Shown: positions 21,411-31,730 of the stretch, in pieces
Layout of the letters: each line of letters opens with the position of its first letter
How positions within the stretch are numbered: position 1 is the first letter of the stretch
From: Apodemus sylvaticus
Lineage: Eukaryota; Chordata; Mammalia; Rodentia; Muridae
Length of the DNA stretch: 64,000 nucleotides
Reading direction: 5' to 3'
NCBI RefSeq assembly: GCF_947179515.1
Contig: NC_067495.1
Coordinates: 93,068,923-93,132,922 of the forward strand
Translations under genes and position numbers: made by a program
Notes under the pieces: generated by a model
The model's input: only the letters and a program-made list of their open reading frames with translations
What the model was told of the DNA's origin: nothing
Database searches by the model: none

Positions 21411-22585
21411 CTGTATAGCCTTATTAATGTTTTATAGATCGATTTGAAACTTTATTTTGAACCACATCTATATCAATCTGTTAAAAATATTCTTTTGGCG
21501 AGAACTCTCTATGTGAAGCCTGTAAGATAAGGCCAGACCTACACCCATCAATCTTGCAAGAAATAGCCTGTAACCAGACCCCATTGCACGAAGGTCAAAT
21601 AACAAAAGGTACTTGTAGTATTAAAGCATAACTACAATTTTTGAAAGCAAAACCCAGTTTTAAAAAATCTTTTCTCCTTAAAATAATAGCAAACACATTA
21701 TTTTCATATTGCAAAGTTTGTCCATCAGCTTGTGTGTTTGATTGTATGACAGTGTAACTTATTGAAGAGACATTATTTTAAATCTTATTTTTTATAAGTC
21801 TGAGTTCTAGGATAAGAATCACATAAAACATTATACCAATTTAGAAATATCTTAGAAACCTGTATTTCTTGGCTTCTGTCATGCACATGTTGTTTAAAAT
21901 AGCTTTAACCCTAAATTATCAGTTTTAAACTTACCTTTTGTTACCATTATTATATTTTCTTATAAATCATGTCCAATGGCTTATGAGTCAATACTCTATA
22001 ATCAAGGCATGTAAAACATTTATACCTTTAAGACAAATTAGAAATAAAAATAAAGCGATTACACAAATCTCATTAATTTAAACCACATACATATATATAT
22101 TTCTAGCTGTAATTTCAGGGAAATAAAACACCTTGAACCCAACCATCACCATAGTAGAAATTTTTCCAGGAGAATTAACCATTAAGTTTGAGGCTGTTGG
22201 TCTCTTAAAAGTAGCTTTTTTCTCCAGCTATGTTTAACTCATAGTTAAGAATATGAAACACCTTTAATCATCTTCTTCTGTGTAAATTGTAGACTGGCAG
22301 GACTGCCAATAGATAACGCCTTTTTTTACCATTTTATGTTTTTTCTTTTTAACACATAACATATACACAACAATCATTCAGCCACTCAAACAATAGACAA
22401 CATAAATTGACACACATATAGACAAGCTTGGTGCACCAAAAATAGGCAACAGACAGATATGGAACTTGATGTACCAAGAAGAACCTTAACCAGAACTAAG
22501 AATATCTCCATTAGGATTCAGAGAGAAAATAGGACGTCTCCCCTTTTCTTCTGTTTCCTGGAGAGTTTTAAAATTAGCTTTTAAC

Positions 22586-22622
<37 letters not shown>

Positions 22623-23000
22623 CTTTTTAATACCATGTCCTGTACATGTAAAAACTGCTTTTCAGAAACCTGCTTTTTCTCTTATTTAAGAGTTAACTTC
22701 TTATCTTCTTTTTCTTCTGGGAGTTCTGCCACAGAAGGGAGGAAAAACACAGAGCCCAGGAATTTCTTTGTCCAGCCATTTTAACTGTCTGTGACTTTTA
22801 AAGAATAAATTTTTCTCTAGAGAATTTAGCTAGGGTAGGCTTCATAAATTCCTCAGGTGCGAGCCAGCTCTCTGTGGAGCTCCTTTAAGAGGGCTATACT
22901 CAAAGCAAACTCTTGCTCTCCCAAATAACCGCACAGGCTAGCAAAAAGCTGCTTTAAACGTAGGGTTGTGAACTTTCTTGTAGTTCTCACTTAACTGTGA
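21411..23000 (-). other. Segment X of provirus 2
   Basis: This is homologous along its length to 3,861-5,560 of provirus 1 and joined to RT connection at the same place. It includes an ATT microsatellite at 22,587-22,621, longer and purer than in provirus 1. No reading frame is conserved between the two copies over any length I can see. Function is unknown. Confidence 0.65.
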
Positions 23001-23954
23001 AATTTATTTTTAGTTTATTACTATGTAAATCCTCTTTCCTTTTGCGAACGTCCCCCCACCCTGCTCTGCCTTCATCTGCAGGGCGAGGCTAACTAGCCAC
23101 ACTCTCCTTTGTCTGTATAAGGCGGGGGACAGTGCCTACCCACCCAGGCCCATATCTTTTATTCCTATTTAGCTGCTTCCTCTTTTAACTCTTCCTCCTC
23201 CCGACTCTGACAACTCCTGCTCAGAGTCACTGCTAGCCAGATCTAAGGCTATTTATATTCTTTAAACGGATACAAAGTATTCTCTCCGGGTGACTTTTAC
23301 TTCATCCGCCGGGGCACGACTGCTTTTAATAGATATAAAGTATCCTCTCGGGGTGACTTGTACTTCGTCTCCCAGGGCACAACTGCTTTTTCTTCTGTCG
23401 ACATATCTTCCTCTTTTTGTATCTCTTTTACTTTTACTTCTTTTACTTTAACAACCTTTTTCTTTTTGTGCGCTTCCATTTTTGTGTTTTTTCTTTCTCC
23501 TCCATTTTCTCTCCCCTGGGGCGTACTTTTCCCATTCTCTCACTTCCTCAATCCAGAGTCCTTGGAAGGGTCTTTTTGCTTAGGTGCACCTCTTTTTTTT
23601 GACCACACCGGTCCTTTTACACCGCTCTATTTCTGACAGACTGTCCTGAATCTCTTCCAAAACCTCCTGCCCTGTTCTTATGGACGAACAGAATTTCTCA
23701 TCCTCAAGACATGATATCACAAGCTTCCACAGTGGCATCGTTCCTGCTTTTAGTTTCCCAGCCTGTTGTTCTCTAATTAGGTCTCTCTCCAGCTTCTCCC
23801 ATGAAGCAAGCATTAGCGACCCAGAACATGCATACCAGGGAGCCACACGATCCACCTCCCTGACAAAACAATTTAGAGTTTTTGTTGAGACCTTCAGATT
23901 GCACTGTCTCAGAAGGGTCTGCAGCGCCATGACCACCGAATGTGAAGCCCCCAT
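23001..23954 (-). pseudogene. gag: gag (matrix and acidic region) of provirus 2
   Basis: Matrix starts at ATG 23,952-23,954 (- strand) with MGASHS, a myristoylation-type start, and runs as one 124-codon frame (23,954-23,580) through WYACSGSL and WEKLERDLIREQQAGKL to a Lys/Arg-rich end. The acidic Lys/Glu-rich region follows in other frames (23,479-23,297 and to about 23,150) and includes a tandem 63-bp repeat. Capsid and nucleocapsid zinc knuckles are missing; segment X follows. The upstream leader supports the start choice. Confidence 0.82.
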
Positions 23955-24271
23955 ACTGCCCCTTTATCTACAGGAGAGACTTATGTATCAGGCAGGCACT
24001 GCGGCTTATCTACATCCATCTGACTGTGCCTAATGATGATGATTTAACACCACCGCCAATGGAAGCAAAATGAAACCAAAAGAAAAAGGATGAGTGCCAC
24101 GAAAACAATCGGAAGGCTTCAATCGCCCCTGCTAATTGAGGAGAGAGGTGGGAGAGATCAAGGCCAAGGACAAACATACCTCTTAGAGCCTTACTGTATC
24201 ACTGCAGTTCTGAATCCACCCTGTGACCTTGAGGGGGGGGGTCTCCTCGGTGCCGGCAATGATAAGTCATA
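23955..24271 (-). other. Leader of provirus 2
   Basis: This untranslated leader of about 320 bp lies between primer site and gag on the - strand. It contains a run of eight or nine C (G on the + strand, 24,232-24,240). Pieces of the same leader occur inverted and permuted at 37,163-37,690. Confidence 0.75.
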
Positions 24272-24289
24272 TCCCGGGTTTCAGCACCA
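24272..24289 (-). promoter_or_regulatory. Primer binding site, tRNA-Phe type (provirus 2)
   Basis: The - strand reads TGGTGCTGAAACCCGGGA. One base differs from the tRNA-Phe primer site known for IAP elements. It lies 2 bases from the LTR. Confidence 0.9.
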
Positions 24290-24291
24290 GA

Positions 24292-24611
24292 TGCCCCATG
24301 CTTTTGTCTCGCCAGCAAGAACGCACGCAGGACACTAGGATCCTTCAGCAGCCAAGCTTTTATTGAAGCTTTTCGTGGAGGAAGACCCCGAGCCCAAAAT
24401 GGACGCCGCTTATATACCCCTTGGAATGGCGTGTACACACCTGATTGGCTGTTTACTCATCACCCCATATCTATCTCACGGGATGGGCAGAGAATAGGCA
24501 TGGTTTTTGCTCTTGCACATGTGTACCTAACTTGTTTACCAACAACACTGAGCTGGCACAGCTGAAGATAGTGCCATCTTGTAATGGCGAATACTGTCAC
24601 GGCTTTCCACA
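24292..24611 (-). promoter_or_regulatory. 5' LTR / promoter of provirus 2
   Basis: The 320-bp LTR has TG...CA ends on the - strand. A TATATAAG box lies near 24,408-24,416 and AATAAA near 24,360-24,365. It begins TGTGGAAAGCCGTG and contains GCCATTACAAGATGGC-like sequence typical of IAP U3 starts. ATTTTA follows at 24,612. Confidence 0.92.
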
Positions 24612-24617
24612 ATTTTA
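24612..24617. repeat. Target-site duplication of provirus 2 (right copy)
   Basis: ATTTTA directly after the LTR end matches 17,393-17,398. Confidence 0.9.
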
Positions 24618-25200
24618 TATTCAGATCTTGCTTTTTTGGGATGGTGGGGAATCTAGGACTTGCTATTATTGGAGAACTTGATTCAGATGCTGCTATGTTT
24701 CCTTGTTTTCTGTTGGTAATGTACTTGCATTTGCTCTTTGCCATCTGGTTTTCTCTGGTGTTAACTGGTATTGCTGTCTCTGACTGTGGCTAATGTATCA
24801 TGTTTCCTCTGTATCATTGCTCTTCGGAGCCCTGTTCTCTCTGTGTATACAGATTCTGTGTTTACATATTCTTGCTAGATCAGCTTTCTTGTGGTTGTAT
24901 TTCTCTATGTAATTCTGTGGAGAATCAGGTCTGTGTAGATAGAAATGGGAATTCTCCTGGCCCAGGCTCTTCCTAGCTTCTTATATCCTCAGGGCTTCAG
25001 TCTATTTTCTCTGATTAGTGGAAGTGGTCCTACCTGTGTTATCTGTTCTCTTTGCCCTCATGAGTGGTTTACTACCTCTTTGTACCACTTAGATATGACC
25101 CACTTTGGCAAAGGATGTTTCAAAGCCAGAGACAGAAAGAAGAAGCGATGGTTCTTGTTTTAAAGGTCTGAAATTGTTAGCCACCAAATAAATTCTCATG
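24618..25200 (-). mobile_element. Ancient L1 ORF1 start and 5'UTR (array unit, left arm)
   Basis: ORF1 start at 24,742-24,744 on the - strand reads MAKSKCKYITNRKQGN, then reaches provirus 2 after about 40 codons. The 5'UTR runs from about 25,200 to 24,745. The open frame that continues from ORF1 into the LTR (to 24,460) is an artefact of the insertion. Confidence 0.85.
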
Positions 25201-26147
25201 CTTCCATACACTGAAATACAATCTTAACTTGCTGCTGTATACTGTGTTAAACACCATTTATTTTACCTTCAATTTACCCCACCCAATTTCATGTCATATT
25301 TCGTAGTTGGTAATTCACTAAGTTCAATTCGTGCTGCCCATGTGAACTTGGATATGAATGTATACACTAGAATACAGAAAAGCTGCTCATTAGTTAGAAC
25401 AGCCCTCCCAAAAGCTTCCAACTGACACTTTACCCTCCTAAGAGGTAGAGCATGAAGAACACATCCCCTTAATTATTTGCATAATTGTGGATGTCTTGTC
25501 TTATATGGATAACTAGATAAACACAGTTGGTATGTGTTCATGAAATAAGTGTCCATATTTCTGTACTGAAGTGCGCATTTCAGAGCATTGCTCATTTTGG
25601 GTCCCTTACACTGTTCTTCCCTTGTCCATTTTTTCCTGATCCCTGAGATTTCGATGGAGGAAACATGTCATCGTTGTATCCTTTTGTATTTCACTTTCAC
25701 TGTCACTTAATCTCTAAACACTGAAAAGGTATACACTTCAAAATTAACTTTTTGGACTAAGGTTCCTAGCAATCCTTGTGTATAAACATAAACATAAAAG
25801 AAAATCCTGCACCATCCCCATGAGCAAAATTATAGTAGGCTCTATGCTATAACCTATGAACTTCCTATCCACAAGCCTTTACCTCCAATTTCAGTACCAG
25901 AAGTTAAAATCCCTCATGTTAACCAGGCCTCAAACCCACTAAGAGAGTTGATGTTTACATCATAATTGTTGTATAACCATGGCAACATTGGAGTAGCTCT
26001 TGACTATAAAGGCATTGTCAGAGCATGATATTTTCATCAGTGTAAGAACATGGGTAAGATTTTTTTCCTCTAAATCCCAGAAGTAGTCTCCACTGACTGT
26101 GGAAATGCTAGCCAGATGGAACAATTTTTTTATTAAATTTTAGATAG

Positions 26148-26190
<43 letters not shown>

Positions 26191-26272
26191 GTCTTTAGTT
26201 AAAGGGTGTGGTGCTTTTATAATTAGTGTTTTCCCTGTTGGTGAGTTAGTTAATCAAGGACAATGGCCAAGG
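25201..26272 (-). repeat. Array unit 'tail' (left arm, unit 2)
   Basis: This non-coding block is homologous to 41,630-42,640 on the other arm in inverted orientation. Near its end is a run of 39 T (26,151-26,189), where the other arm has only about six A. L1-D interrupts it near 26,273, and it resumes at 27,992. Confidence 0.75.
26151..26189. repeat. Poly(T)39 run
   Basis: This uninterrupted run of 39 T sits at a place where the mirror copy (41,698-41,704) has a short A run and the copy at about 51,585 has a CAA repeat. It is best read as expansion of an A-rich microsatellite on the - strand. Confidence 0.9.
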
Positions 26273-26342
26273 TGTTTACTCCTACAGCTGATAAACAACT
26301 TCAGCAAAGTGGCTGGTTATAAAATCAACTCAAGCAAATCAA

Positions 26343-27147
26343 TTGCCTTCCTATACTCAGGCTGAGAAAGAAGTTAGGGAAATGACACCCTTCACAATAG
26401 CCACAAACATTATAAAGTATCTTGGTCTGACTCTAACCAAACAAGTGAAAGATCTATATGACAAGAACTTCAGGTCTCTGAAGAAGGAAATCGAAGAAGA
26501 CCTCAGAAAATGGAAAAATCTACCATGTTCATGGATTGGGAAGATTAATATAGTTAAAATGGACATCTTGCCAAAAGCGATCTACGGATTCAATGTAATC
26601 CCCATCAAAATTCCAACTCAGTTCTTCACAGAGTTAGAAAAAACAATTCTCAAACTCATCTTGAATAACAAGAAACTCAGGATAGCTAAAACTATTCTCA
26701 ACAACAAAAGAAATTCTGGGGGAATTATTATCCCTTACTTCAAGCTATACTACAGAGCAATAGTGTTAAAAACTGTGTGGTATTGGCCCAGTGACAGACA
26801 AGTGGACCAATGGAATAGAATTGAAGATCCAGAAATGTATCCACACACCTATGGTCACTTGATCTTCGACAAAGGAGCCAAAAACATCCAGTGGAAAAGA
26901 TAGCCTTTTCAACAAATGGTGCTGGATCAATTGTAGGTCAGCATGCAGAAGAATGCGAATTGATCCATTTTTATCTCCATGTACTAAACTTCACTCCAAG
27001 TGGATCAAGGAACTACATGTAAAACCAGACACACTGAAACTAATAGAAAAACGAAACTGGGGAAGACCCTTGAGGACATGGGCACAGGGGAAAAGTTCTT
27101 GAACAGATCACCAATAGCTTATGCTTTAAGATCAAGAATTGACAAAT

Positions 27148-27189
<42 letters not shown>

Positions 27190-27842
27190 ATTGACAAATG
27201 GGACCTCATAAAATTACAAAGTTTCTGTAAGGCAATGGACACTCTTAAAAGGACAAAATGGCAACCATCAAATTGGGAAAGGATATTCACCAACCCCACA
27301 TCTGATAGAAGGATAATATCCAATATATACAAAGAACTCAAGAAGTTAGACCCCAGGGAACCAAATAACCCTATTAAAAATGGGGTACAGATCTTAACAA
27401 AGAATTTTCATCTAAAGAAATTCAGATGGCCGAGAGGCACCTTAAGAAGTGCTCAACATCATTAGTCATTAGGGAAATGAAGATCAAAACAACCCTGGGA
27501 TTTCACCTTACACCAGTCAGAATGGCTAAGGACAAAAACTCAGGAGACAGCAGGTATTGGCGAGGATGCAGAGAAAGAGGAACACTCCTCCACTGCTGGT
27601 GTGGCTGTAAGATGGTACAACCACTGTGGAAATCAGTCTGGAGGTTCCTCAGAAAACTGGACATGAGACTTCCAGAGGACCCTGCTATACCTCTCCTGGG
27701 CATATACCCAAAGGATTCCCCGGCATGCAATAAAGACACATGCTCCATTATGTTCATAGCAGCCTTATTTATAATAGCCAGAAGCTTCAAAGAATTCAGA
27801 TGCCCTCAAAGGAGGAATGGATACAGAAAATGTGGTATATAA
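26343..27842 (+). pseudogene. L1-D ORF2 C-terminal half, broken
   Basis: Frames 26,343-26,903, about 27,000-27,465 and 27,426-27,842 cover the RT thumb and C-terminal region. Visible are KYLGLTLTKQVKDLYDKNF, LPCSWIGKINIVKM, IKIPTQFFTELE, TPVRMAK and the C-terminal Cys-rich part with AIPLLGIYPKDSPACNKDTC. Several frameshifts and the poly(A) insertion at 27,149-27,187 break it. The endonuclease and the RT active site are not included. Confidence 0.88.
27136..27200 (+). mobile_element. Poly(A)-only insertion with 13-bp target duplication
   Basis: GAATTGACAAATG at 27,136-27,148 is repeated at 27,188-27,200. Between the copies is only a C and 38 A. The L1-D ORF2 sequence is continuous when one copy and the A run are removed, as in L1-B near 49,527-49,540. 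This looks like a target-primed retroinsertion whose reverse transcription did not get beyond the poly(A) tail. Confidence 0.85.
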
Positions 27843-27991
27843 GGACAGAGAAAAAGGAGGGAGGTAATTGGAGAAGGGATGGAGTGAAGAAAGTTTATGG
27901 GACATATGGGGAGAGGGGACCCGGGAAAGGGGAAATCATTTGGAATGTAAACAAAGAATATAGAAAATAAAAATATTTAAAAAAAAAAAAA

Positions 27992-28139
27992 GAAACTACC
28001 TGGAACTTTAAGGTAAGGTATCTTCTTCTTAGAATTGTAATTTTCATTAAATAGCCCATGGTTCTGTGGGTTCAAGTATTTATTCCTTCCTGACAACTCA
28101 GAACAGATTTTAAACTTTGCTTGTTTTATTTTTCCTTTA
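27992..28139 (-). repeat. Array unit tail, rest (left arm)
   Basis: This is the continuation of the tail split by L1-D. It is homologous on the - strand to 51,371-51,520 (the TTAATGAAAATTACAA region). It contains no gene. Confidence 0.7.
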
Positions 28140-28640
28140 TTTCCTTTATACGAAGGAAGTAAAAACATTTTATGGTAAAATTGAAGATTTACATTGAAAA
28201 TATTTCCAATAATATTGAAGAAATATGTAGAACAACATGTCCATTGTGAAAATATTTTTAGAATATTAGTGAGAAAAATGGTAGACAAAAAATCGTTGTT
28301 TAATTGATTTTAAAAGCAAGTAGCAATATCTTAGGACAAGGCAGAAGGTTTACATGATAAATACATTTAATACAATTGTAGAAAAATATAGAAAAACATG
28401 ATAAACTTGAAGATTATCATGGAAAATTTTACAGATAATCTGGTAGGCATAAAAATGTTTCTCTCTTTCTTGATGGAAGAATTATATACAATTTCTAATA
28501 AAATTGATGTTTACTTGGGAAGTATTTCTGATAAAATTCAGGAATATGAAGAAGTCCATGTTAAATTTAACTATATCATAGAAAAATATACAGATAGATT
28601 GATAGGCATAAACTATTGCCAATTGATTAAAAGTGTAATT
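28140..28640 (-). repeat. AT-rich monomer block, fused to L1 5'UTR
   Basis: On the - strand the AT-rich monomers follow directly after an L1 5'UTR, with no ORF1 in between. The mirror copy at 41,041-41,540 has the same fusion, so the deletion predates the inverted duplication. A 91-codon + strand frame (28,398-28,673) is an accident of the AT-rich repeats. Confidence 0.8.
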
Positions 28641-29060
28641 ACAAACATTTCTGATATAGATAGCTGTCTCTGAATATGGCTAATCGATCATAAAACCTCT
28701 CTGTCTGTGATCCTGGGAGCCCTGTTCTCTCCGTGTCGACAGGTATGTGCATACTCTTGATAGAGCAGCTCTGTTGTTTTTCTATTTGCCTATGTAGTTC
28801 TATGGCCCTATCAGGTCTGGGTACAGATGAAAATGGGAAGTCTCCTGTCTCAGGCTGCTCCAAGACACTTATGACCTCAGGGATTCATTCTGTTTCACTG
28901 AGTAGTATGGGTGGTAATACCTGTTTCATCTGGCCTCTCTGCACTCCTGAGTGGTTAGCTGCCTCTGTGCACAACTTGGATATGGCCAACTCTGGAAGAA
29001 GATATTAACAAGACAGAGACAGAAAGAAGAAGCAATGGTTAAGGTTTAAATGATTTCAAT
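28641..29060 (-). mobile_element. Ancient L1 5'UTR without ORF1
   Basis: The - strand sequence matches the 5'UTRs of the other units but is more diverged. It ends at the fusion with the AT block near 28,640-28,680. The mirror copy is 40,661-41,040. Confidence 0.75.
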
Positions 29061-29752
29061 TTGCTAGCTCCGATATAAATTTTAATGCCTCCATACACTG
29101 AAATAAAATCTTAACATGCAACAATTTACTGTTAAACACCATTTATTTTCGCTCTAATATGTCCCTCCCAATTTCATGTCCTCTTTCATAAGTGATAATT
29201 CCCTAAAGTCAATTACTGCTGCCCATGTGAACTTGGATATGAGTCTATCACCTAGAACACAGAAAAGCTGCTCACTCATTAGTTAAAACACACCCCCAAA
29301 CAGCTTCCAACTGCCACTTTATCTTCTTAAGAGGAGAAGCATGGAGAACACATCCCATTAAGTATTTGCAAAATTCTAGCTGTCTTGTCATATATGAATA
29401 TCTATATAATCACAGTTGCTGTGAGTTCATAAACTAAGTGCACATATTCCTGTATGGAAGTAAGCATTTCACAGCATTGCTTATTTAGCATCCCTTACAT
29501 TGTTCTTCCCTTGTCCTATTTGTTGCTTATATCTATGATTTGGATGGTGTGACAAGAGGCATTGTGGTTTCCTTTGGGATTGCACTTTCACTGTCATTGA
29601 ATCTCGAAACACTTGAAAGTTGACAGTCTTTACAAAGATTGATATACCCTTCAAAACAGGCATTTTGTAACGAGGTTCCTAACATTCTTTGTGTATATAA
29701 ATATAGAAGGAAATGTTAAACCATCATCATAAGCAAAATAATAGTGGGTTCT
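29061..29752 (-). repeat. Array unit 'tail' (innermost left-arm unit)
   Basis: This is the inverted homologue of 39,962-40,660. It stops at the 5' LTR of ERV3 (29,753), and the rest of the tail is missing on this side. It marks the inner edge of the left arm. Confidence 0.78.
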
Positions 29753-30152
29753 TGTCCCTTCCCCCAAAACATTAAGCTGGCTGGCAACCCCCACTCTTCT
29801 GATGGGTTATCTCCAGCCTTTGTTCTTTGGAACAATAAGGTGCCTTCACCTTGACTACCACCACTGCCTCAAGGCGGTTTCACCTGGGACCCAGCAGAGA
29901 CCCTGCCAGACTGGAAGCAGGTGACCCGCTGAGATTTGGCGCCAAGGAGTTCTCGGCCTGCCCTTTGATGTGACCCGCTTCTGGGAGGGGTTGGGTTATT
30001 CCCTAAGACTATATATCTTGACTTAGAAATATTAAAGTTAGTCTTGACCGGCACTGTCGCCTTGACTCAGTCTCTCTTTTCGGGCCCTTCCCATTACCCT
30101 CAGAATTCTCTGCCAGGTAATCCGGTTCGTATGTGGCCGCTGGCGGCCAACA
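29753..30152 (+). promoter_or_regulatory. 5' LTR / promoter of ERV3
   Basis: The LTR begins TGTCCCTTCCCCC and ends GGCCAACA. A TATA-like ACTATATATC lies at 30,008-30,017 and a poly(A) signal variant ATTAAA at 30,031-30,036. Its last ~100 bp match the 3' LTR (35,940-36,037), while the middle differs strongly. The LTR family is unlike that of proviruses 1 and 2. Confidence 0.85.
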
Positions 30153-30155
30153 TAT

Positions 30156-30173
30156 TGGCGCCTGAACACGGAC
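30156..30173 (+). promoter_or_regulatory. Primer binding site, tRNA-Lys3 type (ERV3)
   Basis: TGGCGCCTGAACACGGAC lies 3 bases after the LTR. It differs at two bases from the tRNA-Lys3 primer site used by MMTV-type and other retroviruses (TGGCGCCCGAACAGGGAC). Confidence 0.85.
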
Positions 30174-30404
30174 AGACCTGATATGGGAGAATTTCCTGAG
30201 GTGACCCTATCTGGCAAAGCTTCGCAGAAAAAGTGGAAAGAAGATGGTATCCGCACGGTAAGCAACATAGAAGTCAAATGCTAGCACTACTGTAAAATTT
30301 TATTCCTTGAAATTATTGTTGTGAGTGCAGAGGTATATGGTTTAGCAAGCAAAATTGTGCTGAACCGGCACAGTGGCTGCTTGGGGTTGAGTGATAGGGA
30401 AAAA

Positions 30405-31730
30405 ATGGGACAGGAAAGTTCGCGTGAAATTTGCGCCCCCAATATTCAAGAGTTGCTTCACGCAAAAGGGATAGGGTTTGAAGAAGGAAGATTGGGGGAT
30501 TTCTTGGACCAGATATATCCTTGCTGTCCTTGGTTCCAAGAAAAACGAACGTTAAACGAGAGAACTTGGGAAAGAATTGGTAATTCGCTAAAGGCAGCCA
30601 AGGCAGATAATATTACCCTCTGCCTCTGGACACTTATAAAGGATATCATAGATGAAGGAGGCTTGGAGGAATTAGATATTATTCAAGAACTTGAGGAATC
30701 TCAAGAAGAACGCCTGCCGGAGAGGACCTCTGCAAAGGAGGACCCTCCCCACCCTAAGTTACAAAAACGCAGAGATTGTGCTGATGGGCTAATTGTAAAA
30801 AAGACAGCTCATCCCAAAGAGAGAGCAACTGAATCTCATGGGGAAGAATGGGCCCCGATCGTGCCATCTGCTCCGCCTATGACTTTGATGGCAGGAGACG
30901 AGATCCAGAGAGATATGCAGTTACAAAAGTTGGAGTTTGAAATTAAATTGCAGAAATTGACTAATGAATTACAGGAGCTAAGAAGGGTGTCAAATACTAG
31001 AGAGAACAATAATTCTGAGACCCGCCAATCGCCACTAGAAAGAGTGATAAGCCAGGCTCGTGGAGAAGGGCAGGATACGTCTGAAATCTTAGCTTTTCCG
31101 GTCCTTGAGATAGAAGACCAGGAAAATGTGATTAGACAATATCAGACTTTGGAATTTAAAGTGATAAAAGAATTAAAGCTAGCTGTAGCCCAGTATGGCT
31201 CTACAGCTCCTTTTACCCAAGCGTTATTGGATACTGTGAGAGAGTCAAATTTAACTCCACAGGATTGGATAATCCTGTGTAAGGCTACCTTGTCAGGAGG
31301 AGATTTCTTGCTTTGGAGTTCTGAATGGCGTGAGGCTAGCAAAAGAACTGCCACCACAAATACTCAGGCAGGCCATCCAGAATGGAATACTGATATGTTA
31401 CTGGGAGAAGGTGTATATGAAGGAAATACTAACCAGATTGGGTTTCCCATCGCAGTGTATTGCAATGGCTGCCCGCCGTGCTTGAAATCTTTTACCATCA
31501 AAGGGAGATCTTAGTGGAAACTTAACAGGTGTCAAATAGGCTCCTGATGAGCTTTTTCAGGATTTTGTGGATAGATTGCTAAAAACAACTAATAGAATTT
31601 TTGGAAATTCTCAGGCAGAAAATCAGTTGGTTACTCAACTAACCTACAAAAATGCTAATGCGGCCTGCCGGGAGGCGATCAGACCTCATAGGGGGAAGAC
31701 AGACTTGGCTGGACCTCTGCAGTATCTTCC
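30405..31730 (+). pseudogene. gag: gag of ERV3 (matrix and capsid, no nucleocapsid)
   Basis: I place the start at 30,405 (MGQESS, a myristoylation-type start) rather than the in-frame ATG at 30,321, because retroviral matrix begins with MG. The frame runs to 31,514 (370 codons). Matrix covers about residues 1-85 (CPWF...WERIG...LWTLIKDIID). A PSAPP late-domain motif lies at residues 154-158, a coiled coil at about 170-197, and capsid from about residue 235 (YQTLEFKVIKELKLAV, LTPQDWIILCKATLSGGDFL). The capsid C-terminal domain follows in another frame at 31,545-31,730 (FVDRLLKTTNRIFG). Zinc-knuckle nucleocapsid is missing: the sequence passes straight into dUTPase. Confidence 0.88.

Larger units (their letters stand above)
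17399..24611 (-). mobile_element. Provirus 2: IAP-like (ERVK class) chimeric provirus with env
   Basis: This 7.2-kb provirus on the - strand is bounded by 320-bp LTRs and a perfect 6-bp duplication. The - strand order is 5' LTR, tRNA-Phe-type primer site, leader, gag matrix and acidic region, segment X, RT connection plus partial RNase H (type A), a second RT connection plus RNase H plus integrase (type B), env, polypurine tract and 3' LTR. I count about 20 differences between the LTRs (~6%), so it is younger than provirus 1. It lacks protease and the RT palm. An env frame makes it resemble the env-carrying IAPE group, but that label rests on family knowledge. Confidence 0.92.
26273..27991 (+). 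mobile_element. L1-D: 5'-truncated L1 fragment
   Basis: The + strand fragment starts within ORF2 just downstream of the RT active site (CTCCTACAGCTGATAAACAA onward) and ends in an A-rich tail at 27,975-27,991. The right-arm partner reads through the site near 41,615-41,640. Boundaries show a small loss of target sequence and no clear target duplication. A deletion near 27,840 joins ORF2 C-terminal sequence directly to the 3'UTR. Confidence 0.85.

Noticed and set aside
26151..26189. T39 as a second poly(A)-only retroinsertion
   Set aside because: No flanking duplication is present and the mirror site already has a short A run, so simple expansion is more likely.
27139..27465. Open frame with a poly-Lys stretch
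   Set aside because: The Lys run is the translated poly(A) insertion inside L1 ORF2; the rest is L1-D ORF2.
28398..28673. 91-codon frame in AT-rich block, similar to 41,072-41,293 (-)
   Set aside because: Both are translations of mirror copies of the AT satellite. Stops and frame lengths differ, so it is not a gene.
30321..30404. In-frame upstream start of ERV3 gag
   Set aside because: Retroviral matrix proteins begin at a myristoylated Met-Gly. MGQESS at 30,405 fits, and the upstream codons look like leader.
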